This document shows, one piece after another, positions 1 through 9,370 of a stretch of 64,000 nucleotides of DNA. Origin of the DNA: Sporosarcina luteola. GTDB taxonomy: Bacteria; Bacillota; Bacilli; Bacillales_A; Planococcaceae. The stretch's first letter is position 1; each line of letters begins with the position of its first letter. A model generated the notes under the pieces. That model was not told the DNA's origin and did no database searches. It saw only the letters and a list, made by a program, of their open reading frames with translations. The DNA is taken from positions 496,001 to 560,000 of the forward strand of contig NZ_JAMBOK010000001.1 in NCBI RefSeq assembly GCF_023715585.1. The letters are read 5' to 3'. The position numbers and the translations under genes are program-made.

Positions 1-825
1 TTCACTCGGAATTCCCTGCTCATTGCATTCGGGGGAGGGGCATGTGGGGATTTAACCGGATTCGTCGCCGCTACATACATGAGGGGGATCAGGTTTATAC
101 AATGCCCTACGACAATTCTGGCACACGATAGTGCAGTAGGCGGCAAGACCGCCATCAATCTGCCGGAAGGGAAAAACATGGTCGGCTCTTTCCATCAGCC
201 GGCAGCGGTACTCTTCAATACTAAGTTGTTAACAACGCTGCCGCCGCGTGAAATCCGTTCTGGAATGGCGGAATTGATCAAACATGCTTTCATTTCCGAT
301 GAGAACTGGTCAGAAAAATTGCTGGAAGAAGGGACGTTTTCTAATCCGACGGAAGAGTGGTTAGCAGCAGAGCTTCTAAAAGGGATTCAAGTGAAGGCGA
401 ATATCGTTGCGGAAGATGAATTCGAGCATTCGACAAGGAAATTCCTGAACTTCGGCCATACATTCGGCCATGCTGTTGAAGCCGTTTGCGGTTTCGGAGG
501 GTTGAGTCACGGGGAATGCGTCATGATTGGAATGGCATACAGTTTCTTACTCAGTGAACAGCATGGAACGATTGAAGCAGCTTTTACAAACAAATTCATC
601 CTGTTTGCAAAAAACAATGGATACTCGTTTGATCCTGTAGTAGAGCATTCATTTAGCAATTTCCTTGTTTACATGGAAAAAGATAAAAAAGCCTCTTTCG
701 GCGAAATGAATTTCGTCATGTTAGAGAAGTTGGGCAAGCCTTTTGTTAAAAAGGTTTCAGCGGCGGAATGTGAACAGGCTTTTTTTGAATTGCAGAATAG
801 AATCGGAATGGGGGAGCGGTCATGA
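1..825 (+). CDS. aroB: 3-dehydroquinate synthase (5' end missing)
   Basis: Converts DAHP to 3-dehydroquinate, the second step of the shikimate pathway, using NAD and a divalent metal. The reading frame is open from base 1, so the gene begins before the window. The visible part starts in the nucleotide-binding region (FGGGACGDLTGF, usually GGGVVGDL) and continues with the family motifs TTILAHDSAVGGK, the metal-binding histidine stretch FGHTFGHAVE, and SHGECVMIGM. The ATG at 79 lies inside conserved sequence and is not the true start. The stop overlaps the aroH start by 4 bases (ATGA), so the two are translationally coupled. It heads an aro gene cluster on this strand. Confidence 0.96.
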   Translation, partial: FTRNSLLIAFGGGACGDLTGFVAATYMRGIRFIQCPTTILAHDSAVGGKTAINLPEGKNMVGSFHQPAAVLFNTKLLTTLPPREIRSGMAELIKHAFISDENWSEKLLEEGTFSNPTEEWLAAELLKGIQVKANIVAEDEFEHSTRKFLNFGHTFGHAVEAVCGFGGLSHGECVMIGMAYSFLLSEQHGTIEAAFTNKFILFAKNNGYSFDPVVEHSFSNFLVYMEKDKKASFGEMNFVMLEKLGKPFVKKVSAAECEQAFFELQNRIGMGERS

Positions 826-1187
826 CGGTTAGAGGAATAAGAGGGGCGACTACCGTTGTCTCAGATGAAACTGACGGGGTACTCGAAGCTACAAGAACAT
901 TGGTGCTGGAAATGGCTAGGCAAAACGGCATAGCTCCAGGCGATATTGTTTCAGTCATCGTTTCAACTACACGAGACATTGAATCGGCATTTCCTGCAAA
1001 AGCAGTCAGGACATTGGATGGATGGAAATATGTACCGGTCATGTGTACGCATGAAATGGACGTTCCGGGATCAATGCCGCTATGCATACGGATTCTTATG
1101 CATGTCAATTCTGAGACACATCAAAAGGACGTCAAGCACATTTATCAAAACGAAGCAGTGAAGTTGCGGCCAGACTTGCAAAACTAA
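822..1187 (+). CDS. aroH: Chorismate mutase, AroH type
   Basis: Rearranges chorismate to prephenate, the branch point to tyrosine and phenylalanine. The 121-residue protein has the compact trimeric AroH-fold signatures: N-terminal VRGIRGATTV with the active-site Arg7, a central STTRDIESAFPA stretch, and the CIRILMHVN segment carrying the second catalytic Arg. Length is close to the Bacillus enzyme (about 127). The start overlaps the aroB stop. In B. subtilis the trp operon follows aroH; here hisC starts only 27 bases downstream. Confidence 0.95.
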   Translation: MTVRGIRGATTVVSDETDGVLEATRTLVLEMARQNGIAPGDIVSVIVSTTRDIESAFPAKAVRTLDGWKYVPVMCTHEMDVPGSMPLCIRILMHVNSETHQKDVKHIYQNEAVKLRPDLQN

Positions 1188-1214
1188 AAATACATGTAGA
1201 CCGGAGGAGTACAT

Positions 1215-2318
1215 ATGCAGTGGAAACAAGTTTTATCTACTATAAAACCTTATAAACCTGGCAGATCGACTGAAGAAGTGAAACAGGCTTATCACTTAAC
1301 GAATGTCGTGAAATTGGCTTCAAATGAAAATCCTTACGGTTGCGCTTCTACAGTTGCCGAGTTTTTAAGCAGTGCCTCAATGCCGTTTGAGATCTATCCA
1401 GACGGACACGGGACAACCCTTCGTGCAAAACTGGCAGAGAAACATTGTGTTGAAGAAGCGTCGATCCTTTTCGGTAATGGTTCGGATGAAATCATTTCAA
1501 TCATTTCACGTGCATTGCTTGACGAAAAAGTGCATACGATTATGCCGACTCCGTCATTTCCACAATACGCCCATAATGCTAAAATTGAAGGTGCAGATAT
1601 AACGGAGATTTCTTTGAAGGATGAACATCATGACCTGAACGATTTTATCGAAGCCATTAATGAACGGACGGCAATCATTTGGGTATGCAATCCGAATAAT
1701 CCGACAGGAAGTCTTATTCCAAAATCCGAACTGGAAAGCTTTTTGGAGCGGGTTCCCGAAGATATTTTAGTCGTACTGGATGAGGCTTATTTTGAATACG
1801 TAACAGATCCTGATCATGTCGATTCAGTTGCACTTCTAGATCGGTTCCCCAACATCCTGGTACTGCGTACTTTCTCGAAAGCGTATGGCTTAGCTTCCTT
1901 CAGAATGGGGTATGCGGTTGGCTCACCCGAAATCATCACTGAGCTCAATAAAGTGAGAAATCCATTCAACAACAATACGTTGGCTGTAGCAGTTGCAACA
2001 AAGGCACTGGAAGATGATGCATTCATCGATATGTGCCGGGAGTTAAATGAAAAACAGAGGAAACGTTATCGCTCTTTCGCTTCTGAAAGAGGAATCCATA
2101 TGTATGATTCGGAAACAAACTTTGTATTAATGGAAGTACCCGGAGATGCTGATGAAGCAACTGAATACCTCTTACGACACGGCTATATCGTTAGAAGCGG
2201 AAATGCACTCGGAACTCCGGGATACATCAGAATTACAATCGGAACGGATGAACAGAATTCGGGATTGCTTCACGCATTCACTCTTTTATTACAAGAAAAG
2301 GTAGAAAGCAATGAATGA
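1215..2318 (+). CDS. hisC: Histidinol-phosphate / aromatic aminotransferase
   Basis: PLP-dependent fold-type I aminotransferase of the HisC family (367 residues). In Bacillus the enzyme at this locus serves both histidine synthesis and the final transamination to tyrosine and phenylalanine. Visible marks are LASNENPYG at the N terminus, CNPNNPTGS, the aspartate motif VVLDEAYFEY, and the PLP lysine in TFSKAYGLASFRMGY. A strong ribosome site (GGAGGAG) precedes ATG 1215. The 3' end overlaps tyrA by 8 bases, so the two are co-translated. The aromatic-pathway context supports the dual role, which is inferred. Confidence 0.94.
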   Translation: MQWKQVLSTIKPYKPGRSTEEVKQAYHLTNVVKLASNENPYGCASTVAEFLSSASMPFEIYPDGHGTTLRAKLAEKHCVEEASILFGNGSDEIISIISRALLDEKVHTIMPTPSFPQYAHNAKIEGADITEISLKDEHHDLNDFIEAINERTAIIWVCNPNNPTGSLIPKSELESFLERVPEDILVVLDEAYFEYVTDPDHVDSVALLDRFPNILVLRTFSKAYGLASFRMGYAVGSPEIITELNKVRNPFNNNTLAVAVATKALEDDAFIDMCRELNEKQRKRYRSFASERGIHMYDSETNFVLMEVPGDADEATEYLLRHGYIVRSGNALGTPGYIRITIGTDEQNSGLLHAFTLLLQEKVESNE

Positions 2319-3426
2319 TCATGTAGCAATTATTGGATTAGGCCTCATTGGGGGTTCTTTGGCGCTAGCATTAAAGCGCGGCGGCAACAAATTTCATATA
2401 ACAGGATTTGACCGTTCATATAAAACTGCAGACGAAGCGTACCGCCGAGGCATCATTGATACGATTGCACCTTCAGCAAGAGCGGCATGTGAAAAGGCGG
2501 ATTATATCATTTTTGCGACCCCTGTGAATACGACAATCGCATTGATGGAAGAAGCTTCCGAATGGACGTTTAAAGAAAATGTCATTCTCTCGGATACAGG
2601 AAGTACAAAAAATCCGATCATGCTAGCTGCCGAGGGACTTCAGGCCAAAGGAGTGACATTCATCGGCGGGCATCCGATGGCAGGTTCCCATAAAAGCGGC
2701 ATCGCGGCAGCGAAAGGGCATCTGTTTGAAAATGCATATTATGTTTTGACGCCTAGCAATCGTGAGAACCCAGAACAAATTGATAGGCTGTCCAATCTAT
2801 TGACGCCAACTAAAGGCAAAATCGTCATTTTGGACGCGGCTGAGCATGATCGGATGACAGCGATTGTCAGTCATTTCCCTCATATTATCGCCTCTTCACT
2901 TGTCGGCAGGCTCGCTGACCAGGAAAAAGAACAGCCATTCGTGAAAGATTTAGCTGCCGGCGGTTTCCGCGACCTTACACGGATCGCCTCAGCAGATCCG
3001 ACGATGTGGCGGGACATTACAATTCAGAATCGGGATGAATTGCTTGACCAACTGGATGGCTGGTTACGGGAAATGAATTCAATCCGGACGATGATCCTTG
3101 AAAACGATCCCGACCGGATTTATGATTTCTTTTCCGATGCAAAGGAGTTCCGGGATCAATTGCCTTCCACTTTCAAAGGGGCGGTGCAAGGAGCACTGTA
3201 TATGACCTTCGATTTGCATATCGATATACCTGATCATCCAGGTGTCATATCCGAAATCACAAAAATACTTGCTGATGAGCAAATCAGCATAACGAATATT
3301 CGGATCGTAGAAACGCGAACAGACGTGTACGGAATCCTTGTCATCAGTTTTCAAACGGCGGATGATCGGAAGGATGCTAGGACGATCCTTGCAAAAAAAA
3401 CGGATTACAGCATGCATATTCTCTAA
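2311..3426 (+). CDS. tyrA: Prephenate dehydrogenase
   Basis: Oxidatively decarboxylates prephenate to 4-hydroxyphenylpyruvate with NAD, the committed step to tyrosine. The 371-residue protein starts with the Rossmann motif IIGLGLIGGSLALAL, followed by SDTGSTK and GGHPMAGSHKSGI, typical of the prephenate dehydrogenase core. The last roughly 80 residues (DIPDHPGVISEITKIL onward) form an ACT domain, which in this family usually senses tyrosine. It overlaps hisC by 8 bases and is followed after 16 bases by aroA. Confidence 0.96.
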   Translation: MNDHVAIIGLGLIGGSLALALKRGGNKFHITGFDRSYKTADEAYRRGIIDTIAPSARAACEKADYIIFATPVNTTIALMEEASEWTFKENVILSDTGSTKNPIMLAAEGLQAKGVTFIGGHPMAGSHKSGIAAAKGHLFENAYYVLTPSNRENPEQIDRLSNLLTPTKGKIVILDAAEHDRMTAIVSHFPHIIASSLVGRLADQEKEQPFVKDLAAGGFRDLTRIASADPTMWRDITIQNRDELLDQLDGWLREMNSIRTMILENDPDRIYDFFSDAKEFRDQLPSTFKGAVQGALYMTFDLHIDIPDHPGVISEITKILADEQISITNIRIVETRTDVYGILVISFQTADDRKDARTILAKKTDYSMHIL

Positions 3427-3442
3427 ATAGGGAGGGCTCTTC

Positions 3443-4750
3443 ATGATGGAAACAAAAACAGTGACATTCAACAAGCCGATAGTAAAAGGTTCTGTAAAAG
3501 TGCCGGGGGACAAATCAATTTCTCATCGTGCTATCATGTTAGGGTCTATAGCTGAGGGCCGCACGAGGATAAAAGGATTCCTCGATGGAGAAGATTGCTT
3601 ACGGACAATCGAAATTTTCAAGCGATTAGGCGTCTCGATTGAGCGCAGTGGAACTGATGTCTTAATTACAAGTCCGGGGATTACGAAATGGGTCGCTCCT
3701 ACTGAAGAGTTGTACGCGGGGAATTCCGGCACAACGGCCCGACTGATGCTCGGTATATTGTCGGCTTCGGCGGTCACATCCACCCTGACAGGAGACGCTT
3801 CCTTATCAAAGCGACCGATGAAAAGAGTGACCACTCCTTTGCAATTAATGGGAGCTGATATTTCAGGCGAAGAGGGGGGCGATTTCCTTCCGCTGACGGT
3901 TGTCGGTTCAACGCTTGAAGGAATTGACTATACAATGCCTGTGGCAAGTGCACAAGTGAAATCTGCAATCCTTTTTGCCGGATTAAGCGCAAAAGGAGAA
4001 ACAGTGATAAGAGAAACTGCCATTTCAAGAGATCATACGGAAAGGATGCTTCAACAGTTCGGAGCTAAGCTTCTCAAGGATGGAAATACGGTACGCATCC
4101 AAGGAGGACAAGCTTTATCGGGGACGGACGTACTAGTTCCAGGTGATATTTCATCCGCGGCATTCTTCATGGCGGCGGCTGCTATGATCAAAGACAGTGA
4201 AGTGGTATTTACTAATGTCGGTCTGAATCCGACGAGAACAGGAATTATTGATGTGCTGCGTCAAATGGGTGCAGAAGTGGAAATACTTGAACATAACGGC
4301 GAAAAAGGCGAACATTATGGAGTAGTTAAAGTGGCGCATTCCCGATTGGAAGGGATAGAGATAAGCGGAGAAATCATACCGACACTTATCGATGAATTGC
4401 CGATCATCGCGTTGCTCGCAACACAAGCGACGGGAACAACAGTCATCAAGGACGCTGCTGAACTGCGCGTCAAGGAAACGGACCGCATTGCCGCCGTCAC
4501 GGATGAACTGATGAAGCTCGGCGCGAAGGTGGTAGCGACAGAGGACGGGATGATCATTGAAGGACCGACTTCCCTAACAGGGGGAGAATTGAAATCCTAC
4601 GGTGATCACAGGATAGGGATGATGGCTGCCATTGCGGCTTTGGTGTCAGCTGGTCCTATACACATTGAAGACCCATCCTGCATCGCGATTTCCTATCCGA
4701 ACTTCTTTGAACATTTATCCCAACTCGTCAAAGCACGTAGTGAAGAATAA
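3443..4750 (+). CDS. aroA: 5-enolpyruvylshikimate-3-phosphate synthase
   Basis: Transfers enolpyruvate from PEP to shikimate-3-phosphate, the penultimate step to chorismate (called aroE in B. subtilis). The 435-residue protein has the PEP- and S3P-binding signatures VPGDKSISHRAIMLG and LYAGNSGTTARLM, then LSKRPMKR, and C-terminal RVKETDRIAA and GDHRIGMMAAIA. A GGAGGG ribosome site lies 6 bases before ATG 3443; an ATG one codon later is equally in frame. It is the last aromatic gene of the cluster. Confidence 0.97.
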   Translation: MMETKTVTFNKPIVKGSVKVPGDKSISHRAIMLGSIAEGRTRIKGFLDGEDCLRTIEIFKRLGVSIERSGTDVLITSPGITKWVAPTEELYAGNSGTTARLMLGILSASAVTSTLTGDASLSKRPMKRVTTPLQLMGADISGEEGGDFLPLTVVGSTLEGIDYTMPVASAQVKSAILFAGLSAKGETVIRETAISRDHTERMLQQFGAKLLKDGNTVRIQGGQALSGTDVLVPGDISSAAFFMAAAAMIKDSEVVFTNVGLNPTRTGIIDVLRQMGAEVEILEHNGEKGEHYGVVKVAHSRLEGIEISGEIIPTLIDELPIIALLATQATGTTVIKDAAELRVKETDRIAAVTDELMKLGAKVVATEDGMIIEGPTSLTGGELKSYGDHRIGMMAAIAALVSAGPIHIEDPSCIAISYPNFFEHLSQLVKARSEE

Positions 4751-4789
4751 TTTTCCTAATGTATACAACATGAAGGAACAGGTGAAAAT

Positions 4790-6055
4790 ATGATGCAGTT
4801 ACATGATTTTGAAAAAGCGGTACTCGATGGTGATATCGGGCTACTAAATGATTTGATTGATCGGGTGGAAAAATCAGGGGACTTTGACTTGCTATATGAG
4901 GCTGCAGGTTTATTGGTCGATTACGGATATGTCGGACAAGCCGACCATATTTACGAAATGTTGATAACCTATATGCCTGATGAAGCTCAATTAAAGATTG
5001 ACCGGGCCAACACATTGATGGAGCTTGGCGAGGAAGATGATGCATTGCTGTTGCTGTCAGAAGTGACGCAAGATCAGGAGGAGTATACCCAGGCATTGCT
5101 AGCGCTTGCTGACTATTACCAAATGATCGGCATGGCAGAGGCTGCTATTGGAAAGGTGAAAGAGGCTCTGTCGCGATCACCTCATGAGCCTGTCATCCGT
5201 TTCGCATATGCCGAATTGCTGTTAGATGCAGGGAGATATCTTGAAGCTGCAAAACTTTACACCGAACTTTACAATGAAGGCCATAATGAAATTGCTAGTA
5301 CACTGATACCGCTCAGATTGGCTGAGACATATAGCGCAGGAGCTGCATATGAGGAAGCGCTGCCATATTACGAAAAACTTTTGAAAGACGATCAGCTTCC
5401 CGATACGCTATTCGGTGCAGCGTTTGCTTACTACCAGAGTAGCCAGCCGGAAAAGTCGGTGCAGTTGCTAGAACAATTGATTGAAATGGATCCTGATTAC
5501 TTCTCCGCTTATATGCTTGCTGGCCAGGCGCAGTCTCAATTGGGCGACGATGAACAAGCATATGACTTGTTTGAGAAGGGCATCAAGCGGGACGAATTTG
5601 ACAAAGAACTCCGCCTGTCCGCAGGTAAATCTGCATTGAAGCTCGGACTCCCCCTTGAAGCGGAAGAACATTTACAGCATGCGATTGCGCTGGATCCCGA
5701 ATATATAGATGCGATCGTCACACTCGCATCCCTTTATAATCAGCAGGAAGAAGACGAAAAATTATTATCATTACTGACCGAATTGAATGAAGAGCAGATG
5801 GATATTCCATTATTGTCGGCTTTCAAAGCATATGCACTGGAAAGAGAGGAACAATATGCACATGCATACGTATCTTACAGTAAGGCATATGTTGGAATGA
5901 AGGATGATCCATCTTTTCTGGATAAATACGCTAGATTCCTTTTGGATGAAGGAAAACGTGATGAAGCTATCGAAGTAGTAAAGACGTTGGTAAAGCTAGA
6001 ACAACCTGAGGAATGGACCGCTTTTCTTGAAACGTTGAATGACGAGGAGGTGTGA
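4790..6055 (+). CDS. ypiA: Tetratricopeptide repeat protein, YpiA family
   Basis: 421 residues made of repeated helix pairs of about 34 residues with the TPR pattern, for example QADHIYEMLITYMPDEAQ, DALLLLSEVTQDQEEYTQA and ALPYYEKLLKDDQLP. No signal peptide or membrane segment is seen, so it is a cytoplasmic protein-interaction scaffold. The position after aroA and before ypiB matches B. subtilis ypiA. The partner is unknown. It overlaps the upstream-extended ypiB frame, but the likely ypiB start (6057) lies just after this stop. Confidence 0.9.
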   Translation: MMQLHDFEKAVLDGDIGLLNDLIDRVEKSGDFDLLYEAAGLLVDYGYVGQADHIYEMLITYMPDEAQLKIDRANTLMELGEEDDALLLLSEVTQDQEEYTQALLALADYYQMIGMAEAAIGKVKEALSRSPHEPVIRFAYAELLLDAGRYLEAAKLYTELYNEGHNEIASTLIPLRLAETYSAGAAYEEALPYYEKLLKDDQLPDTLFGAAFAYYQSSQPEKSVQLLEQLIEMDPDYFSAYMLAGQAQSQLGDDEQAYDLFEKGIKRDEFDKELRLSAGKSALKLGLPLEAEEHLQHAIALDPEYIDAIVTLASLYNQQEEDEKLLSLLTELNEEQMDIPLLSAFKAYALEREEQYAHAYVSYSKAYVGMKDDPSFLDKYARFLLDEGKRDEAIEVVKTLVKLEQPEEWTAFLETLNDEEV

Positions 6056-6056
6056 T

Positions 6057-6608
6057 ATGACAGCCATGATTCCTGTCGCTGCCAAAAAAGACTTCGTAAG
6101 GTGGTTTTTAAAGCGCTATAAACTGAAGCGCCGGGAATGTGTGTGGATTCTGAATTATCTTCTAAGCCATGAACAACTACTTCAAAACGTCCACTTTACG
6201 GATGAGGCACATTATTGTCCGAGGGCGATGGTGATTTCTACAATAAACTCTGAAAGCATCCCTTTCCGGTTTTACAAAGGCAATCTGATGACAGCAGATG
6301 CGGAAAAATCATTCCATGATCTCCGGCTCCATCCTGATGAAAAAATGTATATTCAGCTGAACTTTCCGAACAGCCATGCATGTCCTCAATATGCGAGCGT
6401 AAGAGAGGAAAATCCCTTCCTTCCTGCTGAGCTTCAGGTGAGTGCACGTGATCGGAAGATTGCCGAGCAGCTGCTCGAAGAAAGTGCCGCCTCTATGTCC
6501 TTGGATTTGCTTATGAGGAGGGTGGATGAAGCGCTTGATGCCAATGACCGGGAACGGTTCCTCATTCTATCGGCAATGCTGAACGACATGAAAATCACAA
6601 AAGAGTAA
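6057..6608 (+). CDS. ypiB: UPF0302 family protein, YpiB
   Basis: A 183-residue cytoplasmic protein of the YpiB/UPF0302 family. In B. subtilis the homologue adjoins the qcr operon; its biochemical role is not established. The open frame extends to ATG 6039, but the AGGAGGTG ribosome site at about 6045 lies inside that extension and points to ATG 6057, giving MTAMIPVAAKKDF. The C-terminal 45 residues (SMSLDLLMRRVDEALD) resemble the IDEAL-type helical tail common in this group. A hairpin terminator follows at once. Confidence 0.88.
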   Translation: MTAMIPVAAKKDFVRWFLKRYKLKRRECVWILNYLLSHEQLLQNVHFTDEAHYCPRAMVISTINSESIPFRFYKGNLMTADAEKSFHDLRLHPDEKMYIQLNFPNSHACPQYASVREENPFLPAELQVSARDRKIAEQLLEESAASMSLDLLMRRVDEALDANDRERFLILSAMLNDMKITKE

Positions 6609-6637
6609 TGACTCCGTCTTCCTGACGGAGTCATTTG
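6607..6637 (+). terminator. Rho-independent terminator after ypiB
   Basis: An 11-base perfect stem (ATGACTCCGTC and its complement) with a 5-base loop directly follows the ypiB stop, then a short T-rich stretch. It probably ends or attenuates the aro-ypiAB transcript. Confidence 0.75.
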
Positions 6638-6665
6638 TATGATATTTTTAGGAGGCTATTTAACT

Positions 6666-7115
6666 ATGAATTGGACAGGCAAGGACATGGATACATATTT
6701 GCTTCAAAGAGAATATATCGATACGTTGGTGATACCGCTTGTAAAAGTTGAAACGAAGATGGATAATATGAAGACAAGCGCTTCTTCGACAGAATTCGTC
6801 ATGCATTTGGCTTCCCTTATTGAAACACAATTCAAAGGGAGGATGATGTTTGCTCCACCTTTTGCTTACACATCGGGAACGGATCAACAACACATGGCGC
6901 AAACAACATTGCGGGAATTTTCCGCAACATCTTTCAAACATGTTTTTTTCTTGACAACGGATCATACTTGGACAGCAATGGAGTTGCCAGGACAAGTCAT
7001 CTGGATGCCTTCCATCCCTCTTGAAAACATGGATGCTTCTTTACGGCAATCAATACTGGAGGATCAACTGCGCCAAGCACTCCCGAAATTTACGGAGGAA
7101 TGGGCGAAACAATAA
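6666..7115 (+). CDS. ypiF: DUF2487 family protein, YpiF
   Basis: A 149-residue soluble protein matching the YpiF family that lies between ypiB and qcrA in Bacillus; function unknown. The open frame begins at ATG 6639, but a GGAGGC ribosome site at about 6651 directs translation to ATG 6666 (MNWTGKDMDTYL). The sequence is a mixed alpha/beta domain with no catalytic motif that I recognise. It sits between a terminator and the likely qcr promoter, so it may be weakly expressed by read-through. Confidence 0.82.
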   Translation: MNWTGKDMDTYLLQREYIDTLVIPLVKVETKMDNMKTSASSTEFVMHLASLIETQFKGRMMFAPPFAYTSGTDQQHMAQTTLREFSATSFKHVFFLTTDHTWTAMELPGQVIWMPSIPLENMDASLRQSILEDQLRQALPKFTEEWAKQ

Positions 7116-7233
7116 TCGGTTTTCTAGGGTATGAATTCTTCACGTTGGAATAATGATCATCGGGTGGATATGAATGGGACATGTGTAAAATTCATGAAAT
7201 GTTCACAATCTGTACATACAGCTGAAAGCATGA

Positions 7234-7262
7234 TTGAATTTACATTAATATTGATATATCAT
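7234..7262 (+). promoter_or_regulatory. Likely SigA promoter of qcrABC
   Basis: TTGAAT (7234-7239), a 17-base spacer and TATCAT (7257-7262) lie about 75 bases before qcrA in the otherwise empty 220-base gap after ypiF. I see no clear operator in the gap. Confidence 0.45.
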
Positions 7263-7335
7263 AGATATGTCCTAGTATTACAATTAGTAAAAGTATGTCC
7301 GTTGGACGGAACTTGGAGTAAGAGGAGGGAAACTG

Positions 7336-7839
7336 ATGAGCAGCAAAGTGTCTAGACGCCAATTCCTAAGCTATACATTAATGGGTGTCGGTGGATTCAT
7401 GGTTTCAGCTACATTGATGCCGATGGTCCGCTTTGCGGTCGATCCAGTATTGCAACCAAAAGGTGAAGGTGATTTCATTCCGACTCCACAAAAAGTGGAC
7501 GAGTTGTCTGAAACTCCTGTACGTGTTGACTTTACTATTAAAGATCGTAAAGATGCATGGTACAAATCCGATGTATCGAACACCGCTTGGGTCTATAAAG
7601 AAGGCGATACGATCATCGCGCTTTCTCCAGTCTGTAAGCACCTTGGATGCACAGTGAACTGGGAAGGCGACGAAAAGCATAAGAATGAATTCTTCTGCCC
7701 ATGCCATAATGGACGTTATGAGAAAAACGGTAAAAACATACCGGGAACTCCACCACTCGGACCGCTTGATGAGTTTATGGTCGAAGTCGTGGATGGCTAT
7801 GTACATCTTGGAAAGACGGTTCCAAACACATTAGTTTAA
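7336..7839 (+). CDS. qcrA: Menaquinol:cytochrome c reductase Rieske iron-sulfur subunit
   Basis: Rieske subunit of the bc complex, moving electrons from menaquinol to cytochrome c in the membrane. The N terminus carries a twin-arginine motif (SRRQFLSY) and one membrane anchor (about residues 12-32), as expected for Tat export of a folded iron-sulfur protein. The [2Fe-2S] ligands are in CKHLGC (from about residue 100) and CPCHNG. Length is 167 residues. An AAGAGGAGGG ribosome site precedes ATG 7336. First gene of qcrABC. Confidence 0.97.
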   Translation: MSSKVSRRQFLSYTLMGVGGFMVSATLMPMVRFAVDPVLQPKGEGDFIPTPQKVDELSETPVRVDFTIKDRKDAWYKSDVSNTAWVYKEGDTIIALSPVCKHLGCTVNWEGDEKHKNEFFCPCHNGRYEKNGKNIPGTPPLGPLDEFMVEVVDGYVHLGKTVPNTLV

Positions 7840-7861
7840 TATGTAAGGGGGTACGACCGAA

Positions 7862-8536
7862 GTGCTGAATAAAATTTATGATTGGGTTGACGAACGGTTG
7901 GATATCACCCCGATTTGGCGTGATATCGCTGACCACGAAGTACCTGAGCACGTAAACCCTGCACATCATTTTTCTGCATTCATTTATTGTTTCGGAGGTT
8001 TGACGTTTTTCGTAACGGTCATCCAGATTCTATCAGGTATGTTCCTTACAATGTACTACACCCCGGATATTGAAAATGCATGGAAATCCGTTTACTATCT
8101 TCAAAATGAAGTTGCATTCGGTGAGATTGTGCGTGGGATGCACCACTGGGGAGCATCGCTTGTTATCGTTATGATGTTCTTGCATACACTGCGTGTATTC
8201 TTTACAGGCTCATATAAAAAGCCTCGTGAATTGAACTGGATCGTCGGCGTTTTGATCTTCGTCACGATGTTAGGTCTAGGGTTCACTGGTTACTTATTGC
8301 CTTGGGATATGAAAGCGTTGTTTGCAACAAAAGTAGGTATTGAAATTGCGGCATCGGTGCCATTCATCGGTGAGCAGATTAAAATCCTTCTAGCTGGTGA
8401 CTCCACTATCCTTGGAGCTCAAACATTGACACGATTCTTTGCGATTCATGTATTTTTCCTACCTGCTGCTTTGCTTGGGTTGCTTGCGGCACACTTTATC
8501 ATGATCAGAAGACAAGGAATCTCCGGTCCGCTATAA
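7862..8536 (+). CDS. qcrB: Menaquinol:cytochrome c reductase cytochrome b6 subunit
   Basis: Short (b6-type) cytochrome b of the bc complex, 224 residues with four hydrophobic helices. Haem-ligand histidines are visible in MHHWGASLVIVMMFLHTLR and in the last long helix (FFAIHVFFLPAALLGLLAAHF). Translation starts at GTG 7862 (MLNKIYDWVDERLD), behind the ribosome site AAGGGGG. The gap to qcrA is 22 bases, and qcrC follows 55 bases downstream. Confidence 0.97.
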   Translation: MLNKIYDWVDERLDITPIWRDIADHEVPEHVNPAHHFSAFIYCFGGLTFFVTVIQILSGMFLTMYYTPDIENAWKSVYYLQNEVAFGEIVRGMHHWGASLVIVMMFLHTLRVFFTGSYKKPRELNWIVGVLIFVTMLGLGFTGYLLPWDMKALFATKVGIEIAASVPFIGEQIKILLAGDSTILGAQTLTRFFAIHVFFLPAALLGLLAAHFIMIRRQGISGPL

Positions 8537-8591
8537 GATTCACATCGGAAACGATGTTGATTGTCTGAAACTAGAATAAGGAGGGGACAAA

Positions 8592-9362
8592 ATGCAACGC
8601 GGAAAAGGTATGAAATTTGTTGGTGACTCGCGCATCAAAGCTGAAGGCAAGATGCCGAACGTCCCTAAAGACTACTCGGAATATCCGGGTAAAACAGAAG
8701 CTTTCTGGCCGAACTTCCTCTTGAAAGAGTGGATCATTGGTGCCATCTTCCTAATCGGATATTTAATCCTGACAGTTGCCCATCCGTCTCCGCTTGAACG
8801 TCAAGCAGACCCTACGGATACAACATACATACCGGTTCCAGACTGGTATTTCCTATCCATGTACCAATTGCTTAAGTATGAATTCGCATCCGGACCGTAT
8901 AACGTCATCGGAGCGATCATCATGCCAGGCTTGGCAATCGGAGCTTTAATGCTAGTTCCTTTCATGGATACATCGAAAGAGCGTCGTCCATTTAAACGCC
9001 CTCTTCCGACTGCTTTCATGCTCCTTTCTTTCGCAGCGCTTTTCTATTTGACATGGGAATCCGTTGTGAACCATGACTGGGAAAAAGCGAAAGCACAAGG
9101 TGCGATCGTTGAAGAAGCTCAATTCGATGAGAATTCTGAAGGTTATCAGATTTACGCAGGATCTTCATGTATCGGCTGTCATGGTGACGCTTTCCAAGGT
9201 GGTTTAGGACCAGCGTTAATTGACACTGGCCATACACCAGAAGAGATTGTCGACATTGCGCATAATGGTATTGGCACAATGCCTGCAAATCAGTGGACAG
9301 GTTCAGAGGAAGAATTGCAAGTTCTTGCAGAATTCCTAGCGAACTTGAAAACAGCAGAGTAA
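8592..9362 (+). CDS. qcrC: Menaquinol:cytochrome c reductase fused subunit IV / cytochrome c
   Basis: 256 residues combining the subunit IV half of cytochrome b (three membrane helices, about residues 45-165, including PDWYFLSMYQLLKYEF) with a C-terminal cytochrome c domain. The haem c motif CIGCH is at about residues 193-197 and the distal methionine probably in GTMPANQW. This fusion is typical of Bacillales bc complexes. A GGAGGGG ribosome site precedes ATG 8592, and a strong terminator ends the operon. Confidence 0.97.
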   Translation: MQRGKGMKFVGDSRIKAEGKMPNVPKDYSEYPGKTEAFWPNFLLKEWIIGAIFLIGYLILTVAHPSPLERQADPTDTTYIPVPDWYFLSMYQLLKYEFASGPYNVIGAIIMPGLAIGALMLVPFMDTSKERRPFKRPLPTAFMLLSFAALFYLTWESVVNHDWEKAKAQGAIVEEAQFDENSEGYQIYAGSSCIGCHGDAFQGGLGPALIDTGHTPEEIVDIAHNGIGTMPANQWTGSEEELQVLAEFLANLKTAE

Positions 9363-9370
9363 TTCAACAC

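Noticed and set aside
7131..7355. 74-codon frame between ypiF and qcrA
   Set aside because: It has no ribosome site, contains the likely qcr promoter, overlaps the qcrA start in another frame, and has no protein-like composition.
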